Source: an uncultured bacterium
Lineage (GTDB): Bacteria; Bacillota; Clostridia; Oscillospirales; Ruminococcaceae
Reading direction: 5' to 3'
Assembly: GCA_934875375.1 (NCBI GenBank)
Contig: CAKXHL010000020.1
Span: 1 to 34,645 of the forward strand
Length of the DNA stretch: 34,645 bases
The position numbers and the translations under genes are program-made. Shown piece after piece: positions 1 to 8,370 of this stretch. Each line of letters starts with the position of its first letter. The stretch's first letter is position 1. The notes under the pieces are model-generated. The model was given only the letters and a program-made list of their open reading frames with translations, made no database searches and had not been told where the DNA came from.

Positions 1-34
1 ACGGAGGCTTTATTTGCCATGGCTTTTTTATTTA

Positions 35-62
35 CCCCTGGTTCCTACCAGGGGTTTTGTTA
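35..62 (+). terminator. Rho-independent terminator
   Basis: An 8-bp perfect stem (CCCCTGGT at 35-42, ACCAGGGG at 47-54) with a 4-base loop is followed by a T-rich run (TTTTGTT). It would end a plus-strand transcript entering from the left of the window. No gene for it is visible here. Confidence 0.8.
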
Positions 63-82
63 AGCCTAAAGGCAACAGCAAA

Positions 83-120
83 GGGCCGGATACAAAAAAT
101 TTTTGCATCCGGCCCTCTTC
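83..120. terminator. Inverted repeat, probable terminator
   Basis: GGGCCGGAT (83-91) pairs with ATCCGGCCC (107-115), and an inner CAAAA/TTTTG continues the stem after one mismatch. The plus side is followed by a pyrimidine-rich T tract. The minus side has only TTT, so it may back up the plus-strand terminator just before it, end the minus-strand lipoprotein gene, or both. Its right arm shares the core GCATCCGGCCCT with a tandem repeat near 34.1 kb. Confidence 0.6.
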
Positions 121-251
121 TATTTTTCTTCCAAATCTTTGGTCCCAGATTTAACGGGCTTCTACTATAAACACGGGATGGAAAGACAGAAAATACATTG
201 GAACAAAACTGCGTTTTTTCATATTAAACAACAAAAGAAAAAAGAGACTTG

Positions 252-1235
252 TTATTTTCCCCTTGTTTGCTCTGTACTGGTACTTTCTCCTGCATGTTCC
301 TGTTTTTGCAAAACAGTTGTTTTGCGGTGCTTTTTTATCTGGCGCAGACAAATCCAGATAATCATACCCGCAAAAGCTGCCCAAATCAGCAAATACGGAA
401 GATTAACCACAAACCAAACGAAGAAATCTACACAACTATTTTTCAACCGGTAAAGGGTGTCTGACCATCCGGCAGCAATGCGCTGTCCCACAGACCGGTC
501 GTGTACGGTAGTCACCCGTTGTACCTCCTGCACCGACAGATGAACCGTGCTGTAATCAATCAGGCTGTCATATCGGTTTTTTGCTGAATGATAGCTTTCC
601 AGCTGATATCGCACTTCTGATAAGCGACTTTCCAGCTGGATGACCGATTCCAGATCCTGTGCTGACTCCAATAAGGTCAACAGCCTTTCCTGCTCAACCT
701 CCAGCGCCTCAATACGTGATTCCACATCAATATAATCGAGCGTCACATCTTCAGAGGACTTGTTGGTATAAGTAACCGTACCAATCTTGCCCACCTGGTC
801 CAGAAAAGGATCCAGTTGATCAGGGGGAATCCGAATGGTCATGGTTCCATAACGGTTAGAGGTGTATTGAATTGAACTGCCGCTGACCGAAGAACCTTCC
901 AAATAGCCATTGAAAGTTTGAACTGCCTGTTCCAGGTTAGACAGGAAACTGTCAAACTCCAATGTCTCTGCTTCGATATCCACTGTCCAAATAATTTTCC
1001 GCTCCGCTGGTGCCTGCGCAGGAAGCATAACGTTGGATGATGAAAATCCTCCTTCTCCAGGAGCAGCTGTTTCAGTAGTGTCCTGTTCTTCCATCGCATT
1101 TTCATTCTGTGCCGCAGTCGGCACATATGCCGCTGTGGAATTAGACTTGTCTGCAAGGCTGATCGAACCGCAGCCAGTACAAAGAATCAGCAAAAAAATC
1201 GTGCAGACGGCAACCGAAAAAATCTTTCGTTTCAC
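252..1235 (-). CDS. DUF4349 family lipoprotein
   Basis: A 327-residue membrane-anchored protein of unknown function. The N-terminus is a lipoprotein signal: a basic start, a hydrophobic stretch and the lipobox LCTGC. A low-complexity linker follows, then a DUF4349-type domain (IIWTVDIEAETLEFDSF onward) with a coiled coil around VESRIEALEVEQERL, one transmembrane helix near the C-terminus (about residues 268-290) and a basic, cytoplasmic tail. I chose the GTG at 1235 because GGGAGG lies 6 bases upstream; an in-frame TTG at 1250 falls on that ribosome site. It lies 77 bases after the ABC permease on the same strand and may be its last cistron. In other Firmicutes such lipoproteins are often found near export systems, but no biochemical role is established. 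Confidence 0.8.
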   Translation of the reverse strand: MKRKIFSVAVCTIFLLILCTGCGSISLADKSNSTAAYVPTAAQNENAMEEQDTTETAAPGEGGFSSSNVMLPAQAPAERKIIWTVDIEAETLEFDSFLSNLEQAVQTFNGYLEGSSVSGSSIQYTSNRYGTMTIRIPPDQLDPFLDQVGKIGTVTYTNKSSEDVTLDYIDVESRIEALEVEQERLLTLLESAQDLESVIQLESRLSEVRYQLESYHSAKNRYDSLIDYSTVHLSVQEVQRVTTVHDRSVGQRIAAGWSDTLYRLKNSCVDFFVWFVVNLPYLLIWAAFAGMIIWICLRQIKKHRKTTVLQKQEHAGESTSTEQTRGK

Positions 1236-1312
1236 AAAAATCCCTCCCAAACTTTTATACTCAAAACAAGCCTTTGGTAAATAAGTGCAAGGATTTTTCT
1301 TTTTTATTGCAG

Positions 1313-4300
1313 TTATTCGATGGATTTTAACGATTCCACCATGCTGATTTTTCGCAATTTAAAATGCATAACCAAATTCACCAAGAAAGAAAACGCCATG
1401 GTCAACGCCGCAGAATAGAAGTAACTTGCCCACTTTACCGTTCGTCCGAACATAACAATATCCGTCTCTGCGGTAATTACTACATAATGGTGCAACAGGA
1501 CACCTAGGCCCAGCCCTGCCAATGCCCCCATCAAGGTCAGGAAAATATTTTCTCGGTAAATATATGCAGATACCTCTCGGTCGTAAAACCCCAATACTTT
1601 GATGGTGGCAATCTCCCGCATCCGTTCTGTAATATTGATATTAGACAGATTATACAGTACGACAAACGCCAACGCGCCAGCAGAAACAATCAACACCAAC
1701 ATGACATAAGTCATACTGTGGATCATGTCTTTGAACTGATCTTTGATCGTAGAAGTATCGGATACCGCCAACACACCGTCCGAAGCGATTAGATTCTGGG
1801 ACAGTAACGTCTGTGCTTCACCACCCGGCTCTACCAAAATTGACTGAACCATATTATAGGACGGTGTCTGGCCGAAAACCTGTTCATATGCTTGCGGCGT
1901 CATATAAAGATAATGATTGGTATAGTGTTCCGTTATGGCACTCACCGGTACCGTATAAGAATGATGGTCTGCGGTGTTTATGGCAATGCTGTCCCCCTCT
2001 TCAACTCCAAGAAAAATTGCCGCCTTTTCAGTAAGAATAACGCCTTCTTGCGACAAAGACAACTGCTTGTGTCCTTTCCTGGTTCGAAACGTTATAAAAG
2101 AATCCAGTCGATCCGGCTCCTCCGGTACAAAAAGATAGATATCATAGCTTTTCCCGCTTGGAGCCTTTACCTCCATCGATTCTTGCTGAACATACATGGA
2201 CTGACGCACTTCTTCATTTTCAAACAAATACGCCTCTACCTGCGTTTTCTGCTGGGCAGAAAGTTCTTCCTGCAAAACAGTCGTCAGATCATAATGATAC
2301 AATTCTCCGAACTGAATGCCTACAATATCCCGGATAGAATCATACATACCAAATCCGGTGAGCATCAAAGCGCTGCATCCAGCAATCCCCACCACAGTCA
2401 TCAACATTCGTTTTTTATAGCGAAACAGGTTGCGGAATGTCACTTTATAACTAAAGGAAAGCCGGTTCCAAAGAAATCCGATCCGTTCCAGCAATACCCT
2501 TTTCCCTGCCTTTGGCGCTTTCGGACGCATCAAAGAAGCAGGCTGTTCCGACATTTCTTTCCAGCAGGAAAACAAAACTGTTATCAACACTGTAACAGCG
2601 GCCGCCAACGTAGAAGCAACGGCAATCCCCACTCGAAACGGGGTACGGGCGGGAATCATCGTATAAAGGATACCATAGGCGTTATAAATAATCGTCGGGA
2701 ACAGATACATACCGACAGCCAATCCTGCCAAACTGCCTGTTACAGTCGCCACCAGCGCGTAAACCAAAAACTTCGATACAATTGCGCCAGAACGATATCC
2801 CAATGCTTTCAAAGTTCCAATCTGTGTACGCTGTTCCTCTACCATGCGGGTCATAGTCGTCAGGCAGACCAACGCCGCCACAAGCAAAAAGAACACAGGA
2901 AACACACGGGCAATCGCAGCGATTCGATCTGAATCATCTCCAAAATCTGAGTGTCCCGGATAATCGGTACGGTCCAAAACATACCATTCCGGCACTTCCA
3001 GCTCATTCAGATCCTTTCTAGCCTGTTCTAATTCTTTTTTGGCATCAGCAATCTCCTGATCCGATTCCGCTTTTCCCTCTTCATATTCCTTTTCGCCATC
3101 AGCAAGTCCTTGTTTCCCGTCAGAAAGTTCCTGTCGCGCATTTAAAATTTCCTGCCATCCCTCTTCTTTTCCATCTTGGAATTCCCGCTCTTTTTCAGTC
3201 AGCTGAGTCCAACCGTCATCCAATTCGGCACGGGCTTTTTTTAGCTGTGCGGCGGCATCATCCAATTGACTGCCGGCACTGTAAAGCTGCTGTTTGCTTT
3301 CTGCCAGCTGTTGTTTTCCTTCATTGAGCTGCAGCCAACCGTCGTCTAACGCTTTCCCCTGTTCATCTAATTCAAGATTTACCTGACGGACAACTGCCAA
3401 ATGATAAGCGTTTTCCTGAGGGGTGATTTCGGCCGGATTAGAAAGGTAATCAGCTAAATCTCCAGCCCATTCCTGACTCGTATCCGCTTGTGACAGCGCA
3501 GAAAGCTGACCAATCAGAAGCGCTGCTCCCGATGGGTCGGCATAAGGATCCGACAAAACGGCTGATACCGTACTCTCATCGGGTACCAAAGTCCGCACCT
3601 GGTCATACTGTGCCTGTCCCTGAGTCAGCTCCTGTTCTTTTTGCGCCAACATTTGCTCTGATTCTTCTATCTGCGGGAGAGCCTCGGCCAATGCCTTATC
3701 ATAAGCAGCCTCTCCTTTTTCATATTCCCGCAGGCCGGATGCATACTCTTTTTCCCCATCATTTAATTTCTGCCGTGCATCCGCGATCTGCTGTTGGGCA
3801 TCGGCAATAGAGTCATAGTACTCCTGTGTCGCGTCCGCCAATTTTATCTCGCCGTCTTTCAGTTTTTCTCTGGCGTCATCCAGTTCTTTCCGTGCATCTG
3901 CCAATTCTTTTTGTTGGATTTCAACCCCTTCATCCAGCTCTTTTTGCGCATCAGCAATTTTTTCGTTCGCTTCTTTCCGGACTTCTTCCAAACGAATAAC
4001 CGCTCTTTCTTCTCCCAGCTTTTCCAATGACGGAATCAGCGACTGAATCTGCTGCCGATACTCCTGCGAGTAAGAGGACAACCCTTCCACATCCTCTGCC
4101 CTCAGATAAATTTCGGTATAATAGTCCTCTAAAAAAGCATCGTTTGGCACCATGATAAATGCGTTAACTTTACCGCTTCCGATGGTAGAGGTCCCTCGAT
4201 CAATACTGATATAAAGCGGATTTTGGACAATGCCGACAATGGTAAAGCAGCTACCGGCCAATGTATCCGCCAAATCGGTGTCAGCTTTTCCGGAAGTCAA

Positions 4301-4807
4301 CGCAATCGTGTCACCCACTTGAAAAGAAACACCAAGGATTTCCTCAGTGGCTTCTACCACACATTCATCCGGAGATTGGGGAAAACGTCCCTCCAAAAGC
4401 AAAGGTACATTCATCTTGCCTTCTCCGCCCTCATGCAGTTGGTCAAAATCATATCCCATGACTTTGACTACTTCGCTGTCCACTTCCGTTTCCAAAACCG
4501 TATCTACCCAATGTCCAGGCTCTGCCACCTGTATGCCTTCTGTCTTGCGAAGCGCCTGCACATCGTCATCTGTAAAGCCCATCGTGGAAACCAAACGAAA
4601 GTCACTGAGATTTTGATTGTCAAAATAAGTGTCGGCTGTCAGCTTCATATCCGGCCCAGAAGCGGTCAGCCCTGAGAAGAAACCGACTCCTATGGCCACA
4701 ATTAAGAAAATAGAAAGGAATCGGTTTTTCGTTTTCAATATCTCTCGTAAAACATCCTTGGAAAAGGCACTGCAGATTCCCTTTTTCCATTTCCGATTTG
4801 TTACCAT
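1313..4807 (-). CDS. MacB/FtsX-type ABC permease with very long coiled coil
   Basis: A 1164-residue inner-membrane permease. It has two four-helix halves: one helix at residues 29-48, a MacB-like extracytoplasmic domain to about 270, a charged Ala/Asp/Glu/Lys/Gln-rich coiled coil at about 275-607 (broken near 385-450), three FtsX helices from about 632, then another helix (RMLMTVVGIAGC), a second extracytoplasmic domain and three C-terminal FtsX helices. The coiled coil repeats ADAxxELxD-like units, so it should project as a long rod outside the membrane. Ordinary MacB permeases are 400-650 residues. Its ATG overlaps the ATPase stop by 7 bases, which implies translational coupling. Such permeases usually move or sense lipids, peptides or antibiotics rather than import nutrients; the substrate cannot be read here. 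Confidence 0.85.
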   Translation of the reverse strand: MVTNRKWKKGICSAFSKDVLREILKTKNRFLSIFLIVAIGVGFFSGLTASGPDMKLTADTYFDNQNLSDFRLVSTMGFTDDDVQALRKTEGIQVAEPGHWVDTVLETEVDSEVVKVMGYDFDQLHEGGEGKMNVPLLLEGRFPQSPDECVVEATEEILGVSFQVGDTIALTSGKADTDLADTLAGSCFTIVGIVQNPLYISIDRGTSTIGSGKVNAFIMVPNDAFLEDYYTEIYLRAEDVEGLSSYSQEYRQQIQSLIPSLEKLGEERAVIRLEEVRKEANEKIADAQKELDEGVEIQQKELADARKELDDAREKLKDGEIKLADATQEYYDSIADAQQQIADARQKLNDGEKEYASGLREYEKGEAAYDKALAEALPQIEESEQMLAQKEQELTQGQAQYDQVRTLVPDESTVSAVLSDPYADPSGAALLIGQLSALSQADTSQEWAGDLADYLSNPAEITPQENAYHLAVVRQVNLELDEQGKALDDGWLQLNEGKQQLAESKQQLYSAGSQLDDAAAQLKKARAELDDGWTQLTEKEREFQDGKEEGWQEILNARQELSDGKQGLADGEKEYEEGKAESDQEIADAKKELEQARKDLNELEVPEWYVLDRTDYPGHSDFGDDSDRIAAIARVFPVFFLLVAALVCLTTMTRMVEEQRTQIGTLKALGYRSGAIVSKFLVYALVATVTGSLAGLAVGMYLFPTIIYNAYGILYTMIPARTPFRVGIAVASTLAAAVTVLITVLFSCWKEMSEQPASLMRPKAPKAGKRVLLERIGFLWNRLSFSYKVTFRNLFRYKKRMLMTVVGIAGCSALMLTGFGMYDSIRDIVGIQFGELYHYDLTTVLQEELSAQQKTQVEAYLFENEEVRQSMYVQQESMEVKAPSGKSYDIYLFVPEEPDRLDSFITFRTRKGHKQLSLSQEGVILTEKAAIFLGVEEGDSIAINTADHHSYTVPVSAITEHYTNHYLYMTPQAYEQVFGQTPSYNMVQSILVEPGGEAQTLLSQNLIASDGVLAVSDTSTIKDQFKDMIHSMTYVMLVLIVSAGALAFVVLYNLSNINITERMREIATIKVLGFYDREVSAYIYRENIFLTLMGALAGLGLGVLLHHYVVITAETDIVMFGRTVKWASYFYSAALTMAFSFLVNLVMHFKLRKISMVESLKSIE

Positions 4808-5505
4808 TCAATCGCCTCCACCGGTACGATGTGGATATTTTTCTCCATAGACTCCACTCGGGCGTTTTTGATGCGAATGATCCGATCCGCCATCGGGGTC
4901 AGGGCAGAATTGTGCGTAATAACTACAACTGTGGTGCCACTTTTTCGGCAGGTATCCTGCAGCAGTTTTAGAATGCTTTTTCCCGTCAAATAGTCCAGCG
5001 CGCCTGTTGGTTCATCACATAAAAGCAACTTTGGTCGTTTGGCTAACGCCCGCGCAATCGCCACCCGCTGTTGTTCACCGCCAGAAAGCTGCGCCGGAAA
5101 ATTATTCAACCGCCCGCCCAATCCTACTTCTTCCAGCATTTGCGCTGCATCTACTGGATCAGGGCAAATTTGTGAAGCCAGCTCCACATTTTCTTTTGCG
5201 GTCAGATTCTGCACTAAATTATAAAACTGAAATACAAAGCCAATGTCCAGCCGGCGATATCGAATCAAGTCTTTTGGAGAAAGTTTACTGATATCCCGTC
5301 CATCCACCAACACGCTGCCCCGGGTACAGCTATCCATTCCACCCAGAATATTCAGCACCGTCGTTTTGCCCGCGCCGGACGGTCCTACAATCACGCAGAA
5401 TTCCCCTTTTTCAATTTCAAAATTTACGCCGCCTGCAGCTGTGATGGTCACTTCACCCATTTTATATTCTTTTACCACATCTTTTAAAGTTACAAAAGCA
5501 GCCAT
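4801..5505 (-). CDS. ABC transporter ATP-binding protein (LolD/MacB type)
   Basis: A 234-residue ATPase that powers the adjacent permease. Walker A GPSGAGKTT is at residues 41-49, the Q-loop glutamine at 93, signature LSGGEQQR from 140, Walker B LLLCDEP at 160-166, and the switch histidine in ITHNS at 198. These are the marks of the LolD/MacB/FtsE subfamily. The ATG at 5505 has AGGAGG 6 bases upstream; the in-frame GTG at 5511 directly abuts that site and is rejected. It is the first gene of a minus-strand unit with the permease and perhaps the DUF4349 lipoprotein. No two-component genes, which often regulate such exporters, are beside it. Confidence 0.93.
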   Translation of the reverse strand: MAAFVTLKDVVKEYKMGEVTITAAGGVNFEIEKGEFCVIVGPSGAGKTTVLNILGGMDSCTRGSVLVDGRDISKLSPKDLIRYRRLDIGFVFQFYNLVQNLTAKENVELASQICPDPVDAAQMLEEVGLGGRLNNFPAQLSGGEQQRVAIARALAKRPKLLLCDEPTGALDYLTGKSILKLLQDTCRKSGTTVVVITHNSALTPMADRIIRIKNARVESMEKNIHIVPVEAIEW

Positions 5506-5830
5506 ACGCACCCTCCTGTCTTTGAAAAAATCATCTCGCTCTTTGTCTTCCCTGCCCCATTATCTTTTGATACAAGTGTGCATTCTTCTTTTTTCGATAC
5601 CGAAGCCTCAAAACCTGAATTTTGTATGGATCATACAGATACATCCAACTATTTTTCAGGCATACACGCCAACCGGCAGAATCCTAAAAACACATCAGTC
5701 CATGTCTCTTTGTTTTCAATCGTTACGTGATAAAAAAAGTCCCTACTCTTTTCTTTTATCATACCATAAACGCCCGAAAAACGATGAATAATCCGTAAAA
5801 AAATCAACAAAAAGACCTGGCAGACGACGG
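5506..5830. other. Divergent intergenic region without a gene
   Basis: About 325 bases upstream of the minus-strand ABC operon and the plus-strand guaB promoter. No credible ORF with a ribosome site and no convincing riboswitch fold was recognised. A GATAAT near 5570 and a TATGAT near 5760 could be minus-strand -10 boxes, but neither has a good -35, so the ABC operon promoter is not assigned. Confidence 0.5.
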
Positions 5831-5859
5831 TTGACTTTTTTCGCCATTTTTTCTATAAT
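5831..5859 (+). promoter_or_regulatory. Sigma-A promoter of guaB
   Basis: TTGACT (5831-5836), a 17-base spacer and TATAAT (5854-5859) make a near-consensus promoter. The TTG that begins the longest open frame of guaB is this -35 box, so it cannot be the start codon. The leader is about 70 bases. I see no purine riboswitch in it. Confidence 0.88.
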
Positions 5860-5938
5860 ACAAGGTAATATCAAACACAGAATTCAGGGCAAAAAAAGGA
5901 TTAACGTGCTGTTATCAGCGGATAGGAGAATGGAAGTT

Positions 5939-7444
5939 ATGGCATATTTTTACGAAGAACCTTCTCACACTTTTAGCGAGTATCTTCTGATTCCTGGATA
6001 CTCTTCTTCGGAATGTATCCCCAATAATGTGAGTCTGAAAACTCCCGTTGTAAAATTCAAAAAAGGGGAAGAACCTGCATTGACCATGAACACCCCTTTG
6101 GTTTCTGCCATTATGCAGGCTGTTTCCGGCGAAAAAATGGCGATTGCATTAGCGCGTGAAGGAGGTATCTCTTTCATCTATGGTTCACAGTCCATTGAGG
6201 ATGAAGCCGCAATGGTTGCGCGGGTTAAAAATTACAAGGCGGGCTTTGTCCGCAGCGACTCCAATATCCGCCCTGATCAGACCTTGAAAGATATTTTGGA
6301 CTTGAAAGCAAAAACTGGCCATTCCACTGTCGCAGTGACCGATGACGGCACTGCCGAAGGCAAACTGCTGGGTATTGTCACTAGCCGGGATTACCGTGTC
6401 AGCCGCATGGACCCTTCTACCAAGGTAGCAGAATTCATGACTCCTTTTGAAAGCCTGATTTATGCCAAAGAAGGCATTACGCTGAAAGAGGCCAATAATA
6501 TTATTTGGGACCATAAGCTCAACAGCCTGCCGGTTATCGATGAAAATCAGCGTCTTTTGTATATGGTATTCCGCAAAGACTATGATTCTCATAAGGAAAA
6601 CCCGCTGGAACTGTTGGATGCTTCTAAACGCTATGTTGTCGGTGCCGGAATCAATACCCGCGATTACGAAGAACGCATTCCCGCTTTGGTAGAAGCCGGT
6701 GCGGATGTGCTGTGCATTGATTCTTCCGAAGGCTTTTCGGAATGGCAAAAACGCACGTTGGACTGGACTCGTGCCAAATACGGTGATTCGGTAAAAATCG
6801 GCGCGGGAAATGTGGTTGATCGGGAAGGCTTTTTGTTCCTGGCTGAGGCTGGAGCAGATTTTGTCAAAGTTGGTATCGGCGGCGGCTCTATCTGCATCAC
6901 CCGCGAGCAAAAGGGTATCGGACGTGGGCAGGCTACCGCTTTGATTGAGGTTGCCAAAGCCCGGGATGAGTATTACGCCAGAACCGGCATTTATGTTCCG
7001 GTCTGCTCTGATGGTGGCATTGTTCATGACTATCATGTAACTCTGGCACTGGCCATGGGAGCCGATTTCATCATGCTGGGCCGGTATTTCTCCCGGTTTG
7101 ATGAAAGCCCCACCAATAAAGTCATGATCAATGGCAACTACATGAAAGAGTACTGGGGTGAAGGTTCCAGCCGTGCGAGAAACTGGCAGCGTTACGATCT
7201 GGGCGGTGAAGCAAAGCTTTCTTTTGAAGAGGGTGTGGATTCTTACGTTCCCTATGCCGGTTCTTTAAAGGATAATTTGACTCTCACGTTATATAAAGTT
7301 CGTTCTACCATGTGTAACTGTGGCGCCCTTACCATTCCGGAACTGCAGGAAAAAGCAAAAATCACACTGGTTTCCGCAACCAGTATCGTAGAAGGCGGCG
7401 CCCACGATGTTGTCCTCAAAGAGAATAATAAAATATCGAAATAA
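5939..7444 (+). CDS. guaB: IMP dehydrogenase (Tritrichomonas-like class)
   Basis: A 501-residue enzyme that oxidises IMP to XMP with NAD+, the committed step of GMP synthesis in the cytosol. The barrel carries the catalytic loop GIGGGSICITREQKGIGRG with Cys319, and the flap has RNWQRYDL with the Arg-Tyr pair. A CBS pair is inserted at about 105-225 (STVAVTDDG, MTPF, LPVIDE). The start at 5939 has AGGAGA 9 bases upstream; the ATG at 5930 abuts that site. From memory the protein resembles Tritrichomonas foetus IMPDH almost end to end, and with this start the catalytic cysteine has the same number, 319. That parasite enzyme is thought to be of bacterial origin. The gene has its own promoter and terminator. 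Confidence 0.96.
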   Translation: MAYFYEEPSHTFSEYLLIPGYSSSECIPNNVSLKTPVVKFKKGEEPALTMNTPLVSAIMQAVSGEKMAIALAREGGISFIYGSQSIEDEAAMVARVKNYKAGFVRSDSNIRPDQTLKDILDLKAKTGHSTVAVTDDGTAEGKLLGIVTSRDYRVSRMDPSTKVAEFMTPFESLIYAKEGITLKEANNIIWDHKLNSLPVIDENQRLLYMVFRKDYDSHKENPLELLDASKRYVVGAGINTRDYEERIPALVEAGADVLCIDSSEGFSEWQKRTLDWTRAKYGDSVKIGAGNVVDREGFLFLAEAGADFVKVGIGGGSICITREQKGIGRGQATALIEVAKARDEYYARTGIYVPVCSDGGIVHDYHVTLALAMGADFIMLGRYFSRFDESPTNKVMINGNYMKEYWGEGSSRARNWQRYDLGGEAKLSFEEGVDSYVPYAGSLKDNLTLTLYKVRSTMCNCGALTIPELQEKAKITLVSATSIVEGGAHDVVLKENNKISK

Positions 7445-7481
7445 TCTTTTTCTTTGAGTTTGGCGAAGAAAAGAGGTTTTC

Positions 7482-7508
7482 ATCCCCCGCTTCGTCGGGG
7501 GATTTTTT
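7482..7508 (+). terminator. Terminator after guaB
   Basis: ATCCCCCG (7482-7489) pairs with CGGGGGAT (7496-7503) across a 6-base loop and runs into TTTTTT. It separates guaB from the next gene. Confidence 0.9.
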
Positions 7509-7559
7509 ATGAGGGCATATTGGGACATGTATCTTCTAAGCCCTTGAAAAGGAGTATTT

Positions 7560-8186
7560 ATGGCATCCTGTATGATTCATTTATATGCTGGCTGGCTATA
7601 TGCACAAAAAAATACGGAATTTTTGGATCATCCGAACTTTTATTTGGGCTGTATTCTACCTGATTGCGTTAATTTGGGTGGATTTGCGAAAAAAGAAATT
7701 CGTTGGCATTCCCATTTGAGGGCAGCAGATCTTTCCCAATGGGAAGAAAATGCCTTAGCTTTTTATCAAAAGAACCGGGACAGCATTTCCGCCCCTCTTT
7801 TAACCGGATATGTCATACACATTCTGACCGATATTCTTTGGGACCGTTATTTTCATGAAGAAATTTGGTCACAAGCTCAGAAAATGGAACCGCAAATACA
7901 AAATGGCTTTGATCCGGGTTGGAATGAGTGTTTCCGCTTTGACAAAGAACGAATGATTTCTCCTTGGTGGCAAAACGTGATCCGTCCTTTGTTGGAACAA
8001 GCTTGTCCGATTCCCATCAACGGCCTGTCGGTTTCTTTGGAAAAAAATTATCTGCAGTATATCTTGCATAAATATGAAAAGGGGCTTCCTTTGGCCCCGC
8101 CCCGCATTCTTACTCTGGAGCACATGGAAACGCTTGGGAATTATTTGCTTCTTGCCGGAGCAAAAGTCTTTCACAAAATTTCGTAA
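7560..8186 (+). CDS. Zinc-dependent phospholipase C-like protein
   Basis: A 208-residue protein that I assign tentatively to the zinc-dependent phospholipase C / S1-P1 nuclease-like fold seen in many Firmicutes hypotheticals. Supporting signs are the opening ASCMIHLYAGW, the segment FYLGCILPDCV, and a later TGYVIHILTDILWDRYF, which supply His and Asp residues typical of the metal-binding helices. No signal peptide is visible, so it is probably cytosolic, unlike the secreted toxins of this superfamily. AAGGAG lies 5 bases before the ATG. It is a single gene between the guaB terminator and the MATE gene, with no partner that would tell its substrate. The family call is from sequence texture; enzymatic activity is unproven. 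Confidence 0.6.
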   Translation: MASCMIHLYAGWLYAQKNTEFLDHPNFYLGCILPDCVNLGGFAKKEIRWHSHLRAADLSQWEENALAFYQKNRDSISAPLLTGYVIHILTDILWDRYFHEEIWSQAQKMEPQIQNGFDPGWNECFRFDKERMISPWWQNVIRPLLEQACPIPINGLSVSLEKNYLQYILHKYEKGLPLAPPRILTLEHMETLGNYLLLAGAKVFHKIS

Positions 8187-8370
8187 AAATTTTCACAGAA
8201 CTAAATTTTAAGGAATTCTTTTGCCAGATATATCGTTTACAAAAGAACCTATGTATTTTTATTGCAAGGTAGGAAAAGGATCGAACTGTCCCTGTTTTCT
8301 GACGTTTCTGGTGCGGATGACAATTTTTTGATTTTTACGATACTACTTTATCAAGAAAGGATTCGAAAAC

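Noticed and set aside
1..63. Open frame from the left edge to TAA at 61-63
   Set aside because: It contains a strong terminator hairpin and no recognisable protein sequence.
1892..2932. 346-codon plus-strand open frame opposite the ABC permease
   Set aside because: It is a shadow of the permease: low-complexity, His/Arg/Ser-rich, without a ribosome site, and the permease on the other strand is well supported.
5831..5938. Longer guaB N-terminus from TTG at 5831
   Set aside because: That TTG is the -35 box of the promoter; the real start has a ribosome site and places the catalytic Cys at 319.
5860..5938. Purine riboswitch in the guaB leader
   Set aside because: The leader is only about 70 bases and I see no three-way junction or conserved purine-riboswitch loops.
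6185..7036. 283-codon minus-strand open frame
   Set aside because: It is antisense to guaB, whose family match is very strong.
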